Below are positions 49,939 to 59,171 of a stretch of DNA of 64,000 nt, piece after piece. The notes beneath the pieces were generated by a model, which made no database searches, was not told the DNA's origin, and saw nothing but the letters and a program-made list of their open reading frames with translations. Source of the stretch: Streptomyces sp. CB02056 (GTDB taxonomy: Bacteria; Actinomycetota; Actinomycetes; Streptomycetales; Streptomycetaceae); NCBI RefSeq assembly GCF_001905545.1, contig NZ_LIPD01000012.1, positions 124,001 through 188,000 of the forward strand. Reading direction: 5' to 3'. Numbering within the stretch: the first letter of the stretch is position 1; the number at the start of each line of letters is the position of its first letter. Made by a program: the position numbers and the translations under genes.

Positions 49939-51204
49939 ATGACCTCACCCGCCCGCGCGTCCGCCGAGGACCCGACCGCCGCCGACCCGACCGCCGACGC
50001 CCTGGCCAAAGCCCCGGCCGACACCCCCACCGGGGCCCCGCCGCGCGGCCTGTCACCGGCCGTCGCCTGGCTGCTCTCCGTCGCCTGCGGCCTCGCCGTG
50101 GCCAACGTCTACTATTCGCAGCCACTGCTCGACCTGATCGCCCGGGACTACGGCATCGCCCCGGCGACCATCGGCCTGGTCGGCACCCTCACCCAGACGG
50201 GCTACGCCCTCGGTCTGCTCCTGCTCGTGCCGCTCGGCGACCACGTCAACCGCCGCACCCTGATCACGTCCCAGCTCGGCCTGTCCGTCCTCGCCCTCCT
50301 CGCCGTCGCACTCGCCCCCTCCGCTCCGCTGCTGCTCCTCACGATGGCCGCCGTCGGCGTCCTCGCCGTCGTCGCCCAGGTGGTCGTCGCCTACTCCGCC
50401 CAACTCGCCGCCCCGGGCGACCAGGGCCGGGTGGTCGGCACCGTGACCAGCGGCATCGTGGTCGGCATCCTGCTCGCCCGCACCGTCGCCGGGACCATCG
50501 GCGACCTGGCCGGCTGGCGCGCCGTCTACGTGGTCTCCGCCGTCGCCACCGCCGCCATGGCCCTCGCCGTCGCGGCCGCCGTCCCGTCCGAGCGGCACCG
50601 GGCGGCCGAGCGGATCGGCTACCCGCGGTTGGTCGGCTCGGTGTTCACGCTCTTCGCCCAGGAGCGCGTGCTCCGGGTCCGGGCCGTCCTCGCGCTGCTC
50701 GCCTTCACCTCCGTCACCGTGCTGCTCACCCCGATGGTGCTCCCGCTCGCCGCGCCTCCCTTCAACCTCAGCCACACCCAGATCGGGCTCTTCGGCCTGG
50801 CCGGCGCCGCCGGAGCGCTCGGCGCCGGATACGCCGGCCGCCAGGCCGACCGCGGCCGCGCCGAACGCACCGCCGGCATCGGTCTGCTGGCCATGCTGGT
50901 CGGCTGGCTCCCGGCCGCACTGCTGCCGCACTCGGTCTGGTGGCTGGTGCTCGCCATGGTGGTGATCGACTACGGCCTGCAGTCCGTCCACGTCGCCAAC
51001 CAGCACCTCCTCTACCAGGTCCGCCCGGAGGCGCAGAGCCGCCTGACCGCCGGCTACATGCTGCTCTACTCCGCCGGGTGCGGCGCGGGCGCGATCCTGT
51101 CCACCGTCGTCTACGACCACGGCGGCTGGACGGCCGTCTGCCTGCTCGGCGCCGCCACCAGCCTCACCGCGCTCGGCTACTGGTGGACGGCGGCCCACCG
51201 CTGA
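49939..51204 (+). CDS. MFS transporter (drug-efflux type)
   Basis: The 421-residue protein has twelve helices. The conserved loop LVPLGDHVNRRTLI follows helix 2, as motif A of MFS proteins, and a second copy is GRQADRGRAERTAG after helix 8. The N-terminal 35 residues are soluble and Ala/Pro-rich. It is divergent from HxlR, which likely controls it. Confidence 0.87.
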   Translation: MTSPARASAEDPTAADPTADALAKAPADTPTGAPPRGLSPAVAWLLSVACGLAVANVYYSQPLLDLIARDYGIAPATIGLVGTLTQTGYALGLLLLVPLGDHVNRRTLITSQLGLSVLALLAVALAPSAPLLLLTMAAVGVLAVVAQVVVAYSAQLAAPGDQGRVVGTVTSGIVVGILLARTVAGTIGDLAGWRAVYVVSAVATAAMALAVAAAVPSERHRAAERIGYPRLVGSVFTLFAQERVLRVRAVLALLAFTSVTVLLTPMVLPLAAPPFNLSHTQIGLFGLAGAAGALGAGYAGRQADRGRAERTAGIGLLAMLVGWLPAALLPHSVWWLVLAMVVIDYGLQSVHVANQHLLYQVRPEAQSRLTAGYMLLYSAGCGAGAILSTVVYDHGGWTAVCLLGAATSLTALGYWWTAAHR

Positions 51205-51246
51205 CGGCCGATCGGCCACCGGCCCCGCCGCCTACGCGCGTGTCAC

Positions 51247-51681
51247 CTACGCGTCCGCCACCGGCGCCTCCGCCGACGACGCCGCGGCGAGGACCTCCCG
51301 CAGCGTCCGTATGCCCTCGCGCCAGGCCGCCGCCTCCCCCGACTCGTCCCACAGCTCCGCGAGCTCCGACTCCTCCGCGACCACCCGGTCGAGCGCCGCC
51401 ACCGCGAGCGGGCGCAGCTCGGCGGAGAGCGGCGGGACCGGCTCCTTGGGCCCGTAGGCGCTGGTCACCGCCGCCCCGCCCGGGCACTGCGCCGCCACCA
51501 GTGCGGCGGAGGCGACCGCCTCCACCGCCTCGTCGGAGTCCAGGAACTCCTCCGCCCGGACGGCGTACAGCAGCGCCGACCGGAGCAGCGCCTCCCGCTC
51601 GCCCGGCGCCGCGTCGTCCAGTCCGCCGCAGAAGTCCGCCGCCGAGTCGTTGTCGAAGTGCCCGATGTCCCAGGTGCCCAT
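51247..51681 (-). CDS. DUF4259 protein
   Basis: The 144-residue protein begins MGTWDIGHFDNDSAADFCGG, the DUF4259 signature. It is helical and acidic, with EEFLDSDEAVEAVASAALV. ATG 51681 has GAGGGG 6 bases before it. Function unknown; it diverges from the nucleotidyltransferase gene. Confidence 0.85.
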   Translation of the reverse strand: MGTWDIGHFDNDSAADFCGGLDDAAPGEREALLRSALLYAVRAEEFLDSDEAVEAVASAALVAAQCPGGAAVTSAYGPKEPVPPLSAELRPLAVAALDRVVAEESELAELWDESGEAAAWREGIRTLREVLAAASSAEAPVADA

Positions 51682-51802
51682 GCCGATCCCCTCACGCCGT
51701 TCGTGTTCGTGTGCGACGGATGCTTGCACACGGCACTGACAATCGGCCGGGCCGAGGGATATTCGCTGGTCAGGGCCGACCGCGGTGGGGCAGAGTGCCC
51801 CC

Positions 51803-52612
51803 ATGACCACGATTCAGGGGCTGGACCGGGACGGGTACATCGCACGGGAGGGCTCGCTCGACCGCGTGCCGCCGGCGTTCGCGCCGGTGGTCACCGCGGC
51901 CCGGGAGCGGATCGCCGCGGCCTTCGCCCCCGACCGGCTGCACAGCGCCTACCTCTACGGCAGCCTCCCGCGCGGCACCGCCACCCCCGGCGTCTCCGAC
52001 CTCGACCTGCTGCTCGCCCTGCGCCACGAGCCCACCGCCGCGGACCGGGCGGAGGCCGACGCCCTCGAGGCCGCGCTGGACGGGGAGTTCGCGCAGGTGA
52101 ACGGGGTCGGCGTGGTGCTGGCCGGCACGGACACCCTGCTGAGCGAGCTCGAACGCCACGACCTCGGCTGGTTCGTCGCCTGCCTCTGCACCCCGCTGCT
52201 CGGCGAGGACCTCGCCGCCCGGCTCCCCCGCTACCGCCCCACCTCGCTGCTCGCCCGGGAGACCAACGGCGACCTGGCCCTGGTCCTCCCGCTCTGGCAC
52301 GAGCGCCTGGCCGCCGCCACCACGGAGGCCGAACTGCGCGGCCTCAGCCGCGCCGTCTCCCGCCGCCTCGTCCGCACCTGCCTCACCCTGGTCATGCCCC
52401 GCTGGGGCGGCTGGACCAGCGACCTCGCCGCCTCCGCCGAGATATTCGCCGGCTACTACCCCGAGCGCGCCGCCCAAGCGCGCCTGGCCGCCGCCCTCGC
52501 CCGCGGCCGCACCCCCGACCGGGCCGCCCTCACCGTGCTCGTCGACGACCTGGGCCCCTGGCTCGCCGCCGAGTACGCCGCCGTCCACGGCGTGAAGGCA
52601 CCGCGCCCGTGA
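51803..52612 (+). CDS. minimal nucleotidyltransferase-fold protein
   Basis: The 269-residue protein has the polymerase-beta-type motif LYGSLPRGTATPGVSDLDLL, with both Asp residues, near residues 52-71. The C-terminal 150 residues are helical. It resembles aminoglycoside-nucleotidyltransferase-like and DUF4111-type proteins. The substrate is unknown. I chose ATG 51803 because GGTGGGG precedes it. Confidence 0.72.
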   Translation: MTTIQGLDRDGYIAREGSLDRVPPAFAPVVTAARERIAAAFAPDRLHSAYLYGSLPRGTATPGVSDLDLLLALRHEPTAADRAEADALEAALDGEFAQVNGVGVVLAGTDTLLSELERHDLGWFVACLCTPLLGEDLAARLPRYRPTSLLARETNGDLALVLPLWHERLAAATTEAELRGLSRAVSRRLVRTCLTLVMPRWGGWTSDLAASAEIFAGYYPERAAQARLAAALARGRTPDRAALTVLVDDLGPWLAAEYAAVHGVKAPRP

Positions 52613-52625
52613 AGGCAGCACGCCC

Positions 52626-53009
52626 GTGACGGAACCGCACCCGGACGGCCGGCCCTACGGCCCGGACCACCGGTGCGTCCCGCTCCCGCCAGCCCACGGC
52701 ATGCTCGTCCCGGACGTCGTCGGCGGGCGGACCGGGTACGTCGAGGTCCTCGACCCGGCGGCCGCTCCGGGACACCAGCCCCGGCCGGGGCTGAACTCCC
52801 CGCCGCCGCAGGGGCTTCAGTCCACGCACGGGATCCCGCCCGCCTTCACCGCCGGCCCCTGCATCGGCAGCCCCGCCGCCGAGTCGGCGGAGGTCTCACC
52901 CGGCGCGCCCGACGGCACGGCCATCGGGCTCGGGGTGCGGGAGACGGCGAGGGTGAGCAGGACGCGGCCCGCGGGGATCCCCGACGAGAAGACCGCGTTC
53001 ACCCCATAG
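52626..53009 (+). CDS. small hypothetical protein overlapping the LCP gene
   Basis: The frame from GTG 52626 gives up to 127 residues. The first 60 (GPDHRCVPLPPAHGMLVPDV, then VGGRTGYVEVLDP) look like a common streptomycete small protein. The rest lies antisense to the last 190 bases of the LCP gene and is probably read-through after loss of the normal stop. It may be a degraded gene. Confidence 0.4.
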   Translation: MTEPHPDGRPYGPDHRCVPLPPAHGMLVPDVVGGRTGYVEVLDPAAAPGHQPRPGLNSPPPQGLQSTHGIPPAFTAGPCIGSPAAESAEVSPGAPDGTAIGLGVRETARVSRTRPAGIPDEKTAFTP

Positions 53010-54466
53010 CGGGCGGCGAGGCGCTGCGCCTCGGCCTTGGCCCCGGCTCCGTACCCGACCGCGGTGGCCCGGGTCCTGGCCGGGGCGTCGCCGATCCGGC
53101 CCGTCTGGTAGCCGAGTTCGGCCAGCGCCCGGGACTCGTTGGCCGCCGCCCCAGCCCCCGCGACCGCGTTGATGTCGACCACCGCCTTGGGCGTCGCGCT
53201 CGGCGTCGGGGTCGCGGAGGGCGACGGGGCCGGGTCGCCCGGCGCGTCCCCGGACGGCGCGACGGGCACGACGGCGGGGACGGCCGGCGCCGGCTCGTGC
53301 TTGAAGAGCTGCCGGACGATCTTCCTGATCAGGTCCGGGTTGACGGTGTTGACCTCCTGCCCGCCGACCGTCTTGAAGCCGCTGATCGGCAGGGTGTTGA
53401 ACTCCACGTTGCCGCCGGTCAGGTTGGGCGCCTGCTGGGCGAAGTCGAGGATGTTCCACTCGTTGTCGATGACCACGTCCTTCTTCACCACCGCGAACAG
53501 CTTCTGCATCTGCCCGAGGTCGTTCAGGATGCCCTGCTGCTTGAGCCGGTACTCGACGGAGGAGAGGAACGCCTGCTGCCGGTGGGTGCGGTCGAGGTCG
53601 CCGTTGGTGAGGTGGTGGCGCTGGCGGACGAAGGAGAGCGCCTGCGCGGCGTCGAGGGAGCTGATCCCGGCCGGGAGCTTGAGGCCGGTGCCGCCGCCCT
53701 CGTGGGTGGCGGTCCGGGCGATGATCGGGTCGTCCACGGGGTGGTTGAGGCAGACCTGGACCGGCTCGACCGCCTTGGCGATGTCGTAGAAGCCGATCAG
53801 GTTCACCTCCGCGAAGTGGTCGATCGGGACGTCCAGGAAGCTCTGCACGGTCCGGATGGTGGCCGAGCGGCCGGCCTCGCGGCTCTGCCGTTCCAGCGCC
53901 GCCTTGGAGAGCCCCTTGCCCGCCAGCTTCTGCTCGGCGGCCTCCTTGGCGATGCCGTACGCCTCCTTGATCTTGTGCATCTTCCCGTCCGCGCCGACGG
54001 TCTGCACGTAGTCGTCGCGCGGGACGGAGAGCGCGGTGACCTTGCCGCCGTTGGCCGGGATGTGCAGCACGATCAGGGCGTTGGTGTTGTACCCGCCGAT
54101 CTCGCTGGAGCCGGCGTGCAGTTCGTCCTCCACGAACTGCCGGGGCAGGTCGTTGCCGTCCATGTCCTTGCGGCTGTCCAGGCCGATCAGCAGCAGGTTG
54201 ACGGACTTGTCGAGGTGCGGCGGGGCGTTCTTCCTGGCCTCGCTCAGCGCGGTGGACTTGATCATGCCGTCGTCCAGGCTGCGGTACTCGTACCAGGTGA
54301 AGCCGCTGGCGCCGAGCACCGCGACCGAGACGGTGCAGGCCAGGGTGCGCCCGGCGACGGTCAGCGGGGCGGCGGCGCGGCGCGGGTCGTAGCCGCGCCG
54401 GCCGCGCAGACCGCGCTGCCCGTGTTGGCCGCGGCCGCCGGTACGGCTGTTGCCGCGCTCAGCCAC
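52817..54466 (-). CDS. LytR-CpsA-Psr (LCP) family cell-wall glycopolymer ligase with LytR_C domain
   Basis: The 549-residue protein has a cytoplasmic basic start, one membrane helix (about 35-55), and an LCP domain (NLLLIGLDSRKDMDG, ALSVPRDDYVQ, HFAEVNLIGFYD, RQRHHLTNGDLDRTHRQQAF). A Pro/Ser linker and a C-terminal LytR_C domain (RLAARYGVNAVFSSG) follow. LCP proteins attach teichoic-acid- or arabinogalactan-like polymers to peptidoglycan. GTG 54466 has GGAAGGGG before it. It overlaps the upstream gene by 8 bases. Confidence 0.9.
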   Translation of the reverse strand: MAERGNSRTGGRGQHGQRGLRGRRGYDPRRAAAPLTVAGRTLACTVSVAVLGASGFTWYEYRSLDDGMIKSTALSEARKNAPPHLDKSVNLLLIGLDSRKDMDGNDLPRQFVEDELHAGSSEIGGYNTNALIVLHIPANGGKVTALSVPRDDYVQTVGADGKMHKIKEAYGIAKEAAEQKLAGKGLSKAALERQSREAGRSATIRTVQSFLDVPIDHFAEVNLIGFYDIAKAVEPVQVCLNHPVDDPIIARTATHEGGGTGLKLPAGISSLDAAQALSFVRQRHHLTNGDLDRTHRQQAFLSSVEYRLKQQGILNDLGQMQKLFAVVKKDVVIDNEWNILDFAQQAPNLTGGNVEFNTLPISGFKTVGGQEVNTVNPDLIRKIVRQLFKHEPAPAVPAVVPVAPSGDAPGDPAPSPSATPTPSATPKAVVDINAVAGAGAAANESRALAELGYQTGRIGDAPARTRATAVGYGAGAKAEAQRLAARYGVNAVFSSGIPAGRVLLTLAVSRTPSPMAVPSGAPGETSADSAAGLPMQGPAVKAGGIPCVD

Positions 54467-55082
54467 GGCGGCCCCTTCCGGCCGGGACAGCCGTCCTGCC
54501 GGTCCGCCGGCGCTCCGGCACCGCCCGGCGGCGGGCCGCCGTGACACGGACCGCGACCACGACGAGCGCCACCGCCACGGCCGCGGCCATCACCGGGAAC
54601 GCCCCGACCACCCAGCGCAGCGCGCCGGTGCCGAGGTTCCTCCCCTGGTACTTCCCGGGGTGCGCCAGGTACTCGACGCCCGAGGCGGTGAGCAGCACCA
54701 CGACCGGAGCGGCCGTCACCACCCACCACCGGCCGGTGCGGCTGCAGAGCAGCGCCGCGGCCGCCGTCCCGAGCACCGAGCCCACCGCGAAGAGGAGGCC
54801 GACGCCCGGCCCGTCGAGTTCGTCCGCGACCGCTCCGAGCAGCGGCAGCCCGACCGCCGAGAACGCGGCCGCCGTCCCGCCGCGCCGGCGCGCCTGCTGC
54901 CTGCGGCGGGCCGCCCCGGGGCGCGGCGACCGGACCTGCCGGGGCGCCGCGGTGTCCGCGCGCCTCCCGGGGGCGCCTGCGGCTCCCGCACCGGCCGGCC
55001 AGGAGCGCTGGGCGGGCAGGGCGCGGTCCTCGGTGCGGGGCCCCGCGTCCTGGTACGGCGTTCTCGCCCGCTGACCGGCCAT
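54459..55082 (-). CDS. DUF6542-like membrane protein
   Basis: The 207-residue protein has a basic, disordered first 65 residues and then four membrane helices. It includes VGLPLLGAVADELDGPGVGL and VEYLAHPGKYQGRNLGTGAL. ATG 55082 follows GAGGGA. It overlaps and is cotranscribed with the LCP gene, so a cell-envelope role is likely. Confidence 0.7.
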   Translation of the reverse strand: MAGQRARTPYQDAGPRTEDRALPAQRSWPAGAGAAGAPGRRADTAAPRQVRSPRPGAARRRQQARRRGGTAAAFSAVGLPLLGAVADELDGPGVGLLFAVGSVLGTAAAALLCSRTGRWWVVTAAPVVVLLTASGVEYLAHPGKYQGRNLGTGALRWVVGAFPVMAAAVAVALVVVAVRVTAARRRAVPERRRTGRTAVPAGRGRRG

Positions 55083-55202
55083 GCGCACTTCCCTCGATCG
55101 TTGCGGCTGCGGCGGCGCGATCGCACCACCGCGCGTGCCGGGACGCCGTCGGTCCTGCCGGGGCCCTGGCGGCGCCCTGGTGACGTCCTGGTGGGGACCA
55201 AG

Positions 55203-55222
55203 CCTCTACATTGCTGTAGAGG
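55203..55222. promoter_or_regulatory. 8-base inverted repeat in a divergent promoter region
   Basis: CCTCTACA-TTGC-TGTAGAGG has perfect arms and lies 121 bases upstream of the DUF6542 gene and 151 bases before the small-antitoxin-like gene, in the gap 55083-55372. It may be an operator or an RNA hairpin. Confidence 0.5.
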
Positions 55223-55372
55223 TTGGGCTGGAGCATACAAAACCCATTTCAGCAAAGTCATCCGCTGCCACCCGGCAGCGACCGACCGCCTGGTGGACCG
55301 TCGTTAGGATGGTCATGATCCCCGCCACGTCGGCACACCATCAGGAACGCATCAGAGGAGTAGAGCGTCACC

Positions 55373-55579
55373 ATGTTTGAGAGTCTGAAGAACCTCGCGG
55401 GCAAGGCCACCGACCTCGCCCGTGACCACGGCGACGTGATCGGGCAGGGCCTGGACAAGGTCGGCGACGCGATCGACGACCGCACGGACGGCAAGTACAG
55501 CGGGCAGATCGACACCGGCGTCGAGAAGGCGAAGGACTTCCTGCGCAACCTCGACGGCGACCAGAAGCCCGCCGAGTAA
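55373..55579 (+). CDS. MT0933-like small antitoxin-family protein
   Basis: The 68-residue acidic helical protein (MFESLKNLAGKATDLARDHG, then DRTDGKYSGQIDTGVEKAKDFL) fits the Rv0909/MT0933 antitoxin-like family. Such proteins are common in actinobacteria, often without a toxin partner. None is seen beside it. The ribosome site GAGGAG precedes ATG 55373. Confidence 0.8.
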   Translation: MFESLKNLAGKATDLARDHGDVIGQGLDKVGDAIDDRTDGKYSGQIDTGVEKAKDFLRNLDGDQKPAE

Positions 55580-55650
55580 CCTGCCGCAGGACACGATCGG
55601 CCGCACGACGGTCGAACGACCGCACGGGCGAACGGGGAGGGGCGGCAGCG

Positions 55651-56340
55651 GTGAGCGAGGAGAAGAAGGGGCCGGGCTGGGGGCAGTGGCTGGTGCTCAC
55701 CGTCGCGGTCGTGGTCGGGCTGGGCCTCCTGCGCGGCAACGACCACGACGGCGCGGCCTCCGCCGACCCCTCCCCGACCGCCGCCGCCCCGTCCGTCCCC
55801 GGGTCCGGCGGCGCGCCGTCGGCCGGCGGCTCCGCGAAGCCCTCGAAGCCCTCGGGCCGCTACGACCCGGCCGACTACGCGGAGCCGGTCCGCCGGTACG
55901 CCACCGAGGCCGGGGTCAACCCGCAGCTGCTGATGGCGATCCTCTACAACGAGTCGTACAAGCCGCACGACCCCGAACTCGAACGGGCCTGGCAGCGCGG
56001 CAAACCGGACGCCTCCTTCGGCATCGCCAACATGCACCGGGCCGCCTTCGACGACACCAAGCCCGGCCGCCCCTTCGCCTCCCGGCAGTGGGAGGAGCTC
56101 CCGGACGACCGGGACCTGGCCGTCCAGGCGGCCGCCTGGCACCTGCACGACCTCGCCGCCCAACTTCCCGCGCGCCCGGGCGTGTCGCTCAGCCGGGACG
56201 AACTGGTCGCCCTCGGCTACAACGCGGGCGCGGGCAACATGCTGGCCTTCGCCCGGGGCGTCAAGATCGGCTCCCAGGCGCAGTCCTACCTCGACCGCCT
56301 GCGGGACAACTGGTCGAAGTCCGGCGAGGCCGTGAAGTAG
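55651..56340 (+). CDS. membrane-anchored lytic transglycosylase-like protein
   Basis: The 229-residue protein has one N-terminal helix (about residues 12-28), a Ser/Pro/Ala linker and an SLT-like domain. The domain contains LLMAILYNESYKP (Glu as catalytic acid), DASFGIANMH and LGYNAGAGNML. It should cleave peptidoglycan glycan strands outside the membrane. GTG 55651 has GGAGGGG before it. Confidence 0.8.
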   Translation: MSEEKKGPGWGQWLVLTVAVVVGLGLLRGNDHDGAASADPSPTAAAPSVPGSGGAPSAGGSAKPSKPSGRYDPADYAEPVRRYATEAGVNPQLLMAILYNESYKPHDPELERAWQRGKPDASFGIANMHRAAFDDTKPGRPFASRQWEELPDDRDLAVQAAAWHLHDLAAQLPARPGVSLSRDELVALGYNAGAGNMLAFARGVKIGSQAQSYLDRLRDNWSKSGEAVK

Positions 56341-56353
56341 CGCCTCCGGGCGG

Positions 56354-57370
56354 TCAGCTGACGGCGATCCGGGCGGACCAGACCCTCCGCCAGGCCAGCG
56401 CGTCGGCGACCCCCTCGGCGATGCCGCGCCGCGGCTGCCAGCCGAGCAGGTCCCGCGCGGTGTCCACGACGGCGTAGCAGCCGATCACGTCCCCGGGCCG
56501 CGGCCCGGCCTCCCGCACCTCGAGACTGGCGCCGACGGCCTGTTCGAAGGCGGCGATCAGCTCCCGCACGGTGGTCCCGTCGCCGGTGCCGACGTTGATC
56601 ACCCGGTAGCGGTCCGCCACGCCCGGGGCGATCACCTCGTCGAACCGGAGCAGCGCCGCGACGTGCGCCTCGGCGAGGTCCTGGACGTGGACGTAGTCGC
56701 GGATGCCGGAGCCGTCGCGGGTCGCCCAGTCGGTGCCGGTCACGGTGAACGGGGTGCCGGTGGTGTGCGCCTCGATCAGCTTGCCGAGGACGTGGGTGGG
56801 CCGGAGGTCCTGGAGGCCGGTGCGCAGCTGCGGGTCGGCGCCGATCGGGTTGAAGTAGCGCAGGGCGATGACGCGTTGGCGCTCGGCACCCTCGCCCCTG
56901 GTCCAGTCCTGGAGGACCTGCTCCATCATCTGCTTGGTGCGCGCGTACGGGCTGCCGGCGTCGACCGGGCTGCTCTCGTCGACCCGGGCGTCGGCGGTGG
57001 GGGCGTAGATCGAGGCGGAGCTGCTGAAGACGACCCGGGTGCAGCCGTGGCGCTGGAGGGCGTCCAGGAGTTCGACCGTCTTGGCGACGTTCTCCCGGTA
57101 GTAGTACAGCGGCTTGGCCACGGACTCCGGTACGACGATCTTCGCGGCGCAGTGCACGGTGGCGTCGATGTCGGGGTGCTCGGCGAAGATCCGGTCGAGC
57201 AGGGCCGCGTCGGCGATGTCGCCCCGGTAGAAGAGCCGGTCCGCGACGAACTCGGTCCGCCCCCGGGAGAGGTCGTCCAGCACGACCGGGGTGATCCCCC
57301 GGTCGAGCAGGGCGGAGGCGACGGTGCTGCCGATGAATCCCGCGCCGCCGGTGATCAGGACCTTCTTCAT
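56354..57370 (-). CDS. galE: UDP-glucose 4-epimerase
   Basis: The 338-residue protein begins MKKVLITGGAGFIGSTVASA and has the catalytic Ser in FSSSASIY with YARTK, plus ALRYFNPIGADP and RDYVHVQDLAEAH. These are the GalE signatures. It interconverts UDP-glucose and UDP-galactose. ATG 57370 has GGGAG about 10 bases before it; the frame upstream is non-coding. Confidence 0.9.
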   Translation of the reverse strand: MKKVLITGGAGFIGSTVASALLDRGITPVVLDDLSRGRTEFVADRLFYRGDIADAALLDRIFAEHPDIDATVHCAAKIVVPESVAKPLYYYRENVAKTVELLDALQRHGCTRVVFSSSASIYAPTADARVDESSPVDAGSPYARTKQMMEQVLQDWTRGEGAERQRVIALRYFNPIGADPQLRTGLQDLRPTHVLGKLIEAHTTGTPFTVTGTDWATRDGSGIRDYVHVQDLAEAHVAALLRFDEVIAPGVADRYRVINVGTGDGTTVRELIAAFEQAVGASLEVREAGPRPGDVIGCYAVVDTARDLLGWQPRRGIAEGVADALAWRRVWSARIAVS

Positions 57371-57499
57371 GCGCGAGCGCTCCCTTGCGGTCGTCCGGGC
57401 GCCAGGTGGCGCCCGGTGACCGGAAGGGACGTCGGTTCGCACCCGGCCGGTTCCACGACGGGGCCGCTCCCCCGGAACGGCCGGCCGTCGCCGGGCGAC

Positions 57500-58150
57500 T
57501 CAGTCGCGGTGGCGGCGCAGCCAGAGGCCGGTGGCGACCAGGACGACGGCCGCGCAGGCGGTGCCGATGGCCGCCCAGGCGGTGGCGTCGGAGGTGGTCG
57601 CGTGGACGCGGCCGGGCGCGGCCTCCCGGGCGGAGACGGGGGCCGCGGTGGTCCCCGTCCCGGCGGTGGTCTCCCGGAGCGGGGCGGGGGTCACCTCGGC
57701 GGAGCGTGGCGAGCCGTCCCCCGGCTGGGCCTCGGCGAGCGGCGGGCCCCCCGTCCCCGCGGGCGCCGGGTCGGTGACCACCGCGGTGTCGATGTCGAGC
57801 TCGCCCTCGCCGTGCCCGGGGGCGGGGGAAGAGCAGTCCACCGTCACCCGCCAGTGCCCGACGGGCAGGATCTCCCGGGTGGTGTACGTCCCGGGACGGC
57901 CGGGGGCGGTGACCAGGCGCCAGGGGCCGACGGCGCGCCCGTCGGTGGCCGTCGCGGAGAGCGTGCCGGCGAACTCCCCGGTCACCGGGTCGTGGTCGTT
58001 CTCCCAGGTGGCGACGGTGCTGACGCGACCGTTCTGCTGGCCGGTGACGTCCAGGTGGACGCTCTCGCCGTGGGCGGCGGCGGGTGCGGCGGCGGCGAGC
58101 AGGGCCGCCGCGGCGAGGGCGAGGGCGCTGAGGTGGGGGCGGGTTCGCAT
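57500..58150 (-). CDS. secreted, C-terminally membrane-anchored protein
   Basis: The 216-residue protein has a signal peptide (residues 1-26, ending AAAAPAAAHG) and a beta-rich domain (HLDVTGQQNGRVSTVATWEN, GHWRVTVDCSSPAPG). A Thr/Pro/Ala linker leads to a final helix (about 190-211) and basic tail. The layout suggests a cell-surface protein. No family is recognised with certainty. Confidence 0.7.
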   Translation of the reverse strand: MRTRPHLSALALAAAALLAAAAPAAAHGESVHLDVTGQQNGRVSTVATWENDHDPVTGEFAGTLSATATDGRAVGPWRLVTAPGRPGTYTTREILPVGHWRVTVDCSSPAPGHGEGELDIDTAVVTDPAPAGTGGPPLAEAQPGDGSPRSAEVTPAPLRETTAGTGTTAAPVSAREAAPGRVHATTSDATAWAAIGTACAAVVLVATGLWLRRHRD

Positions 58151-59171
58151 ACGGGAGGGTCCTCGGGGCGGTGTGGGGGCAGGGACGCTGGGAACGGCCG
58201 GCGCCGGGAACGGCCCGCCACTGGGTGGGCGGCGGCCGGTCCCGGCGCGACGGACCTTCGGGCCTGCGGGTCTTGGGGCCCGCGGGCGTCGGCGGCTCGG
58301 GTCGGAGGGTGCGGCCGGCGTACGGGCCGACCGGTTTTACGGGCTCACAGGAACAGCCTTACCCCGTTCGGCACACGAGGACTTCAGCAACGAACAGTTC
58401 TGGTAAGAGAGGCCGCCGTTCGACTGCGGAGACTCCGGCCGCCGCCCGCGTCGAGGGTGAACCCGCCTCCGTCAGCGGCGAGTTGACACGTCCGCGCGGC
58501 CGCTTCGGGGTGCGGCAGCCGGGCGGTGCGCCGGACCGGGGCCGCCGTGCCGCCAAGCACGGCGCGGCGGCCCGGGTCGGCGGAAATCGGCGTGATCTGA
58601 CTGATGGCCGCCTCGGGAGCCGGTCCTCCCCGGGGTCGGGGGCGGGGCCGGGGGAGGGGTCGCGGCGGCCAGGGCGCCCTGCGGGTGGGCCGGCGGCGTC
58701 GGCGCGGCCCGCTGCTCCGGTGTCCCATCGCGTTCCTCTCCTCGCGCGACGGCGCGTGCCCCTGCAACGGAGGGGCTCGGGCCTTCCGACACTCCGGAGA
58801 GCGGGAGGGGCGAGCGGGAATAACAGAAACCTCTTGCGAAAATCCCCGGGCCGTTCGATCGAGTGGCAGCCGGGGACGCCGAACCGGCCCTGGGCGCAAG
58901 GCGCAACCGCGCAGGGCGGAGCCGGGGAGCGAGCAGGGGGGCGGAGCCGGGGAGCGCGAGCAGGGGGGCGGGCGCTCCCCGGCAGGAGGTGGTGGCGGCC
59001 ACCCGGCCGGAGTCCCGGGGCGTGCGACTCCGTCGGCCGTGACGGAATGCTAGACCCGTCGGCAGGTGCTGACCAGTGCTCTGACCAGCGGATTTTCCGC
59101 CCCGGACATGCCATTGCCAGCCAGGCTGCGACGGACCGTCAGATCCGACGTACCGTCACATCGCCGGACGG
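58151..59171. other. about 1 kb without a recognisable gene
   Basis: Open frames here are Arg/Pro/Gly-rich and lack ribosome sites. The stretch contains two direct copies of a GCGGAGCCGGGGAGC-type unit (58916-58940 and 58941-58968) and an AT-richer spot near 58820-58850. I see no tRNA or riboswitch. It holds the promoter of the secreted-protein gene. Confidence 0.5.

Noticed and set aside
52673..54544. 623-residue open frame on the plus strand
   Set aside because: It is antisense to the LCP gene, which has clear domain motifs. The plus-strand translation is low-complexity Gly/Val/Asp.
58151..59171. Riboswitch or small RNA gene in the 1-kb gap
   Set aside because: I compared it by eye with c-di-AMP and cobalamin riboswitch cores and saw no match. 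The repeats there do not form a clear conserved structure.
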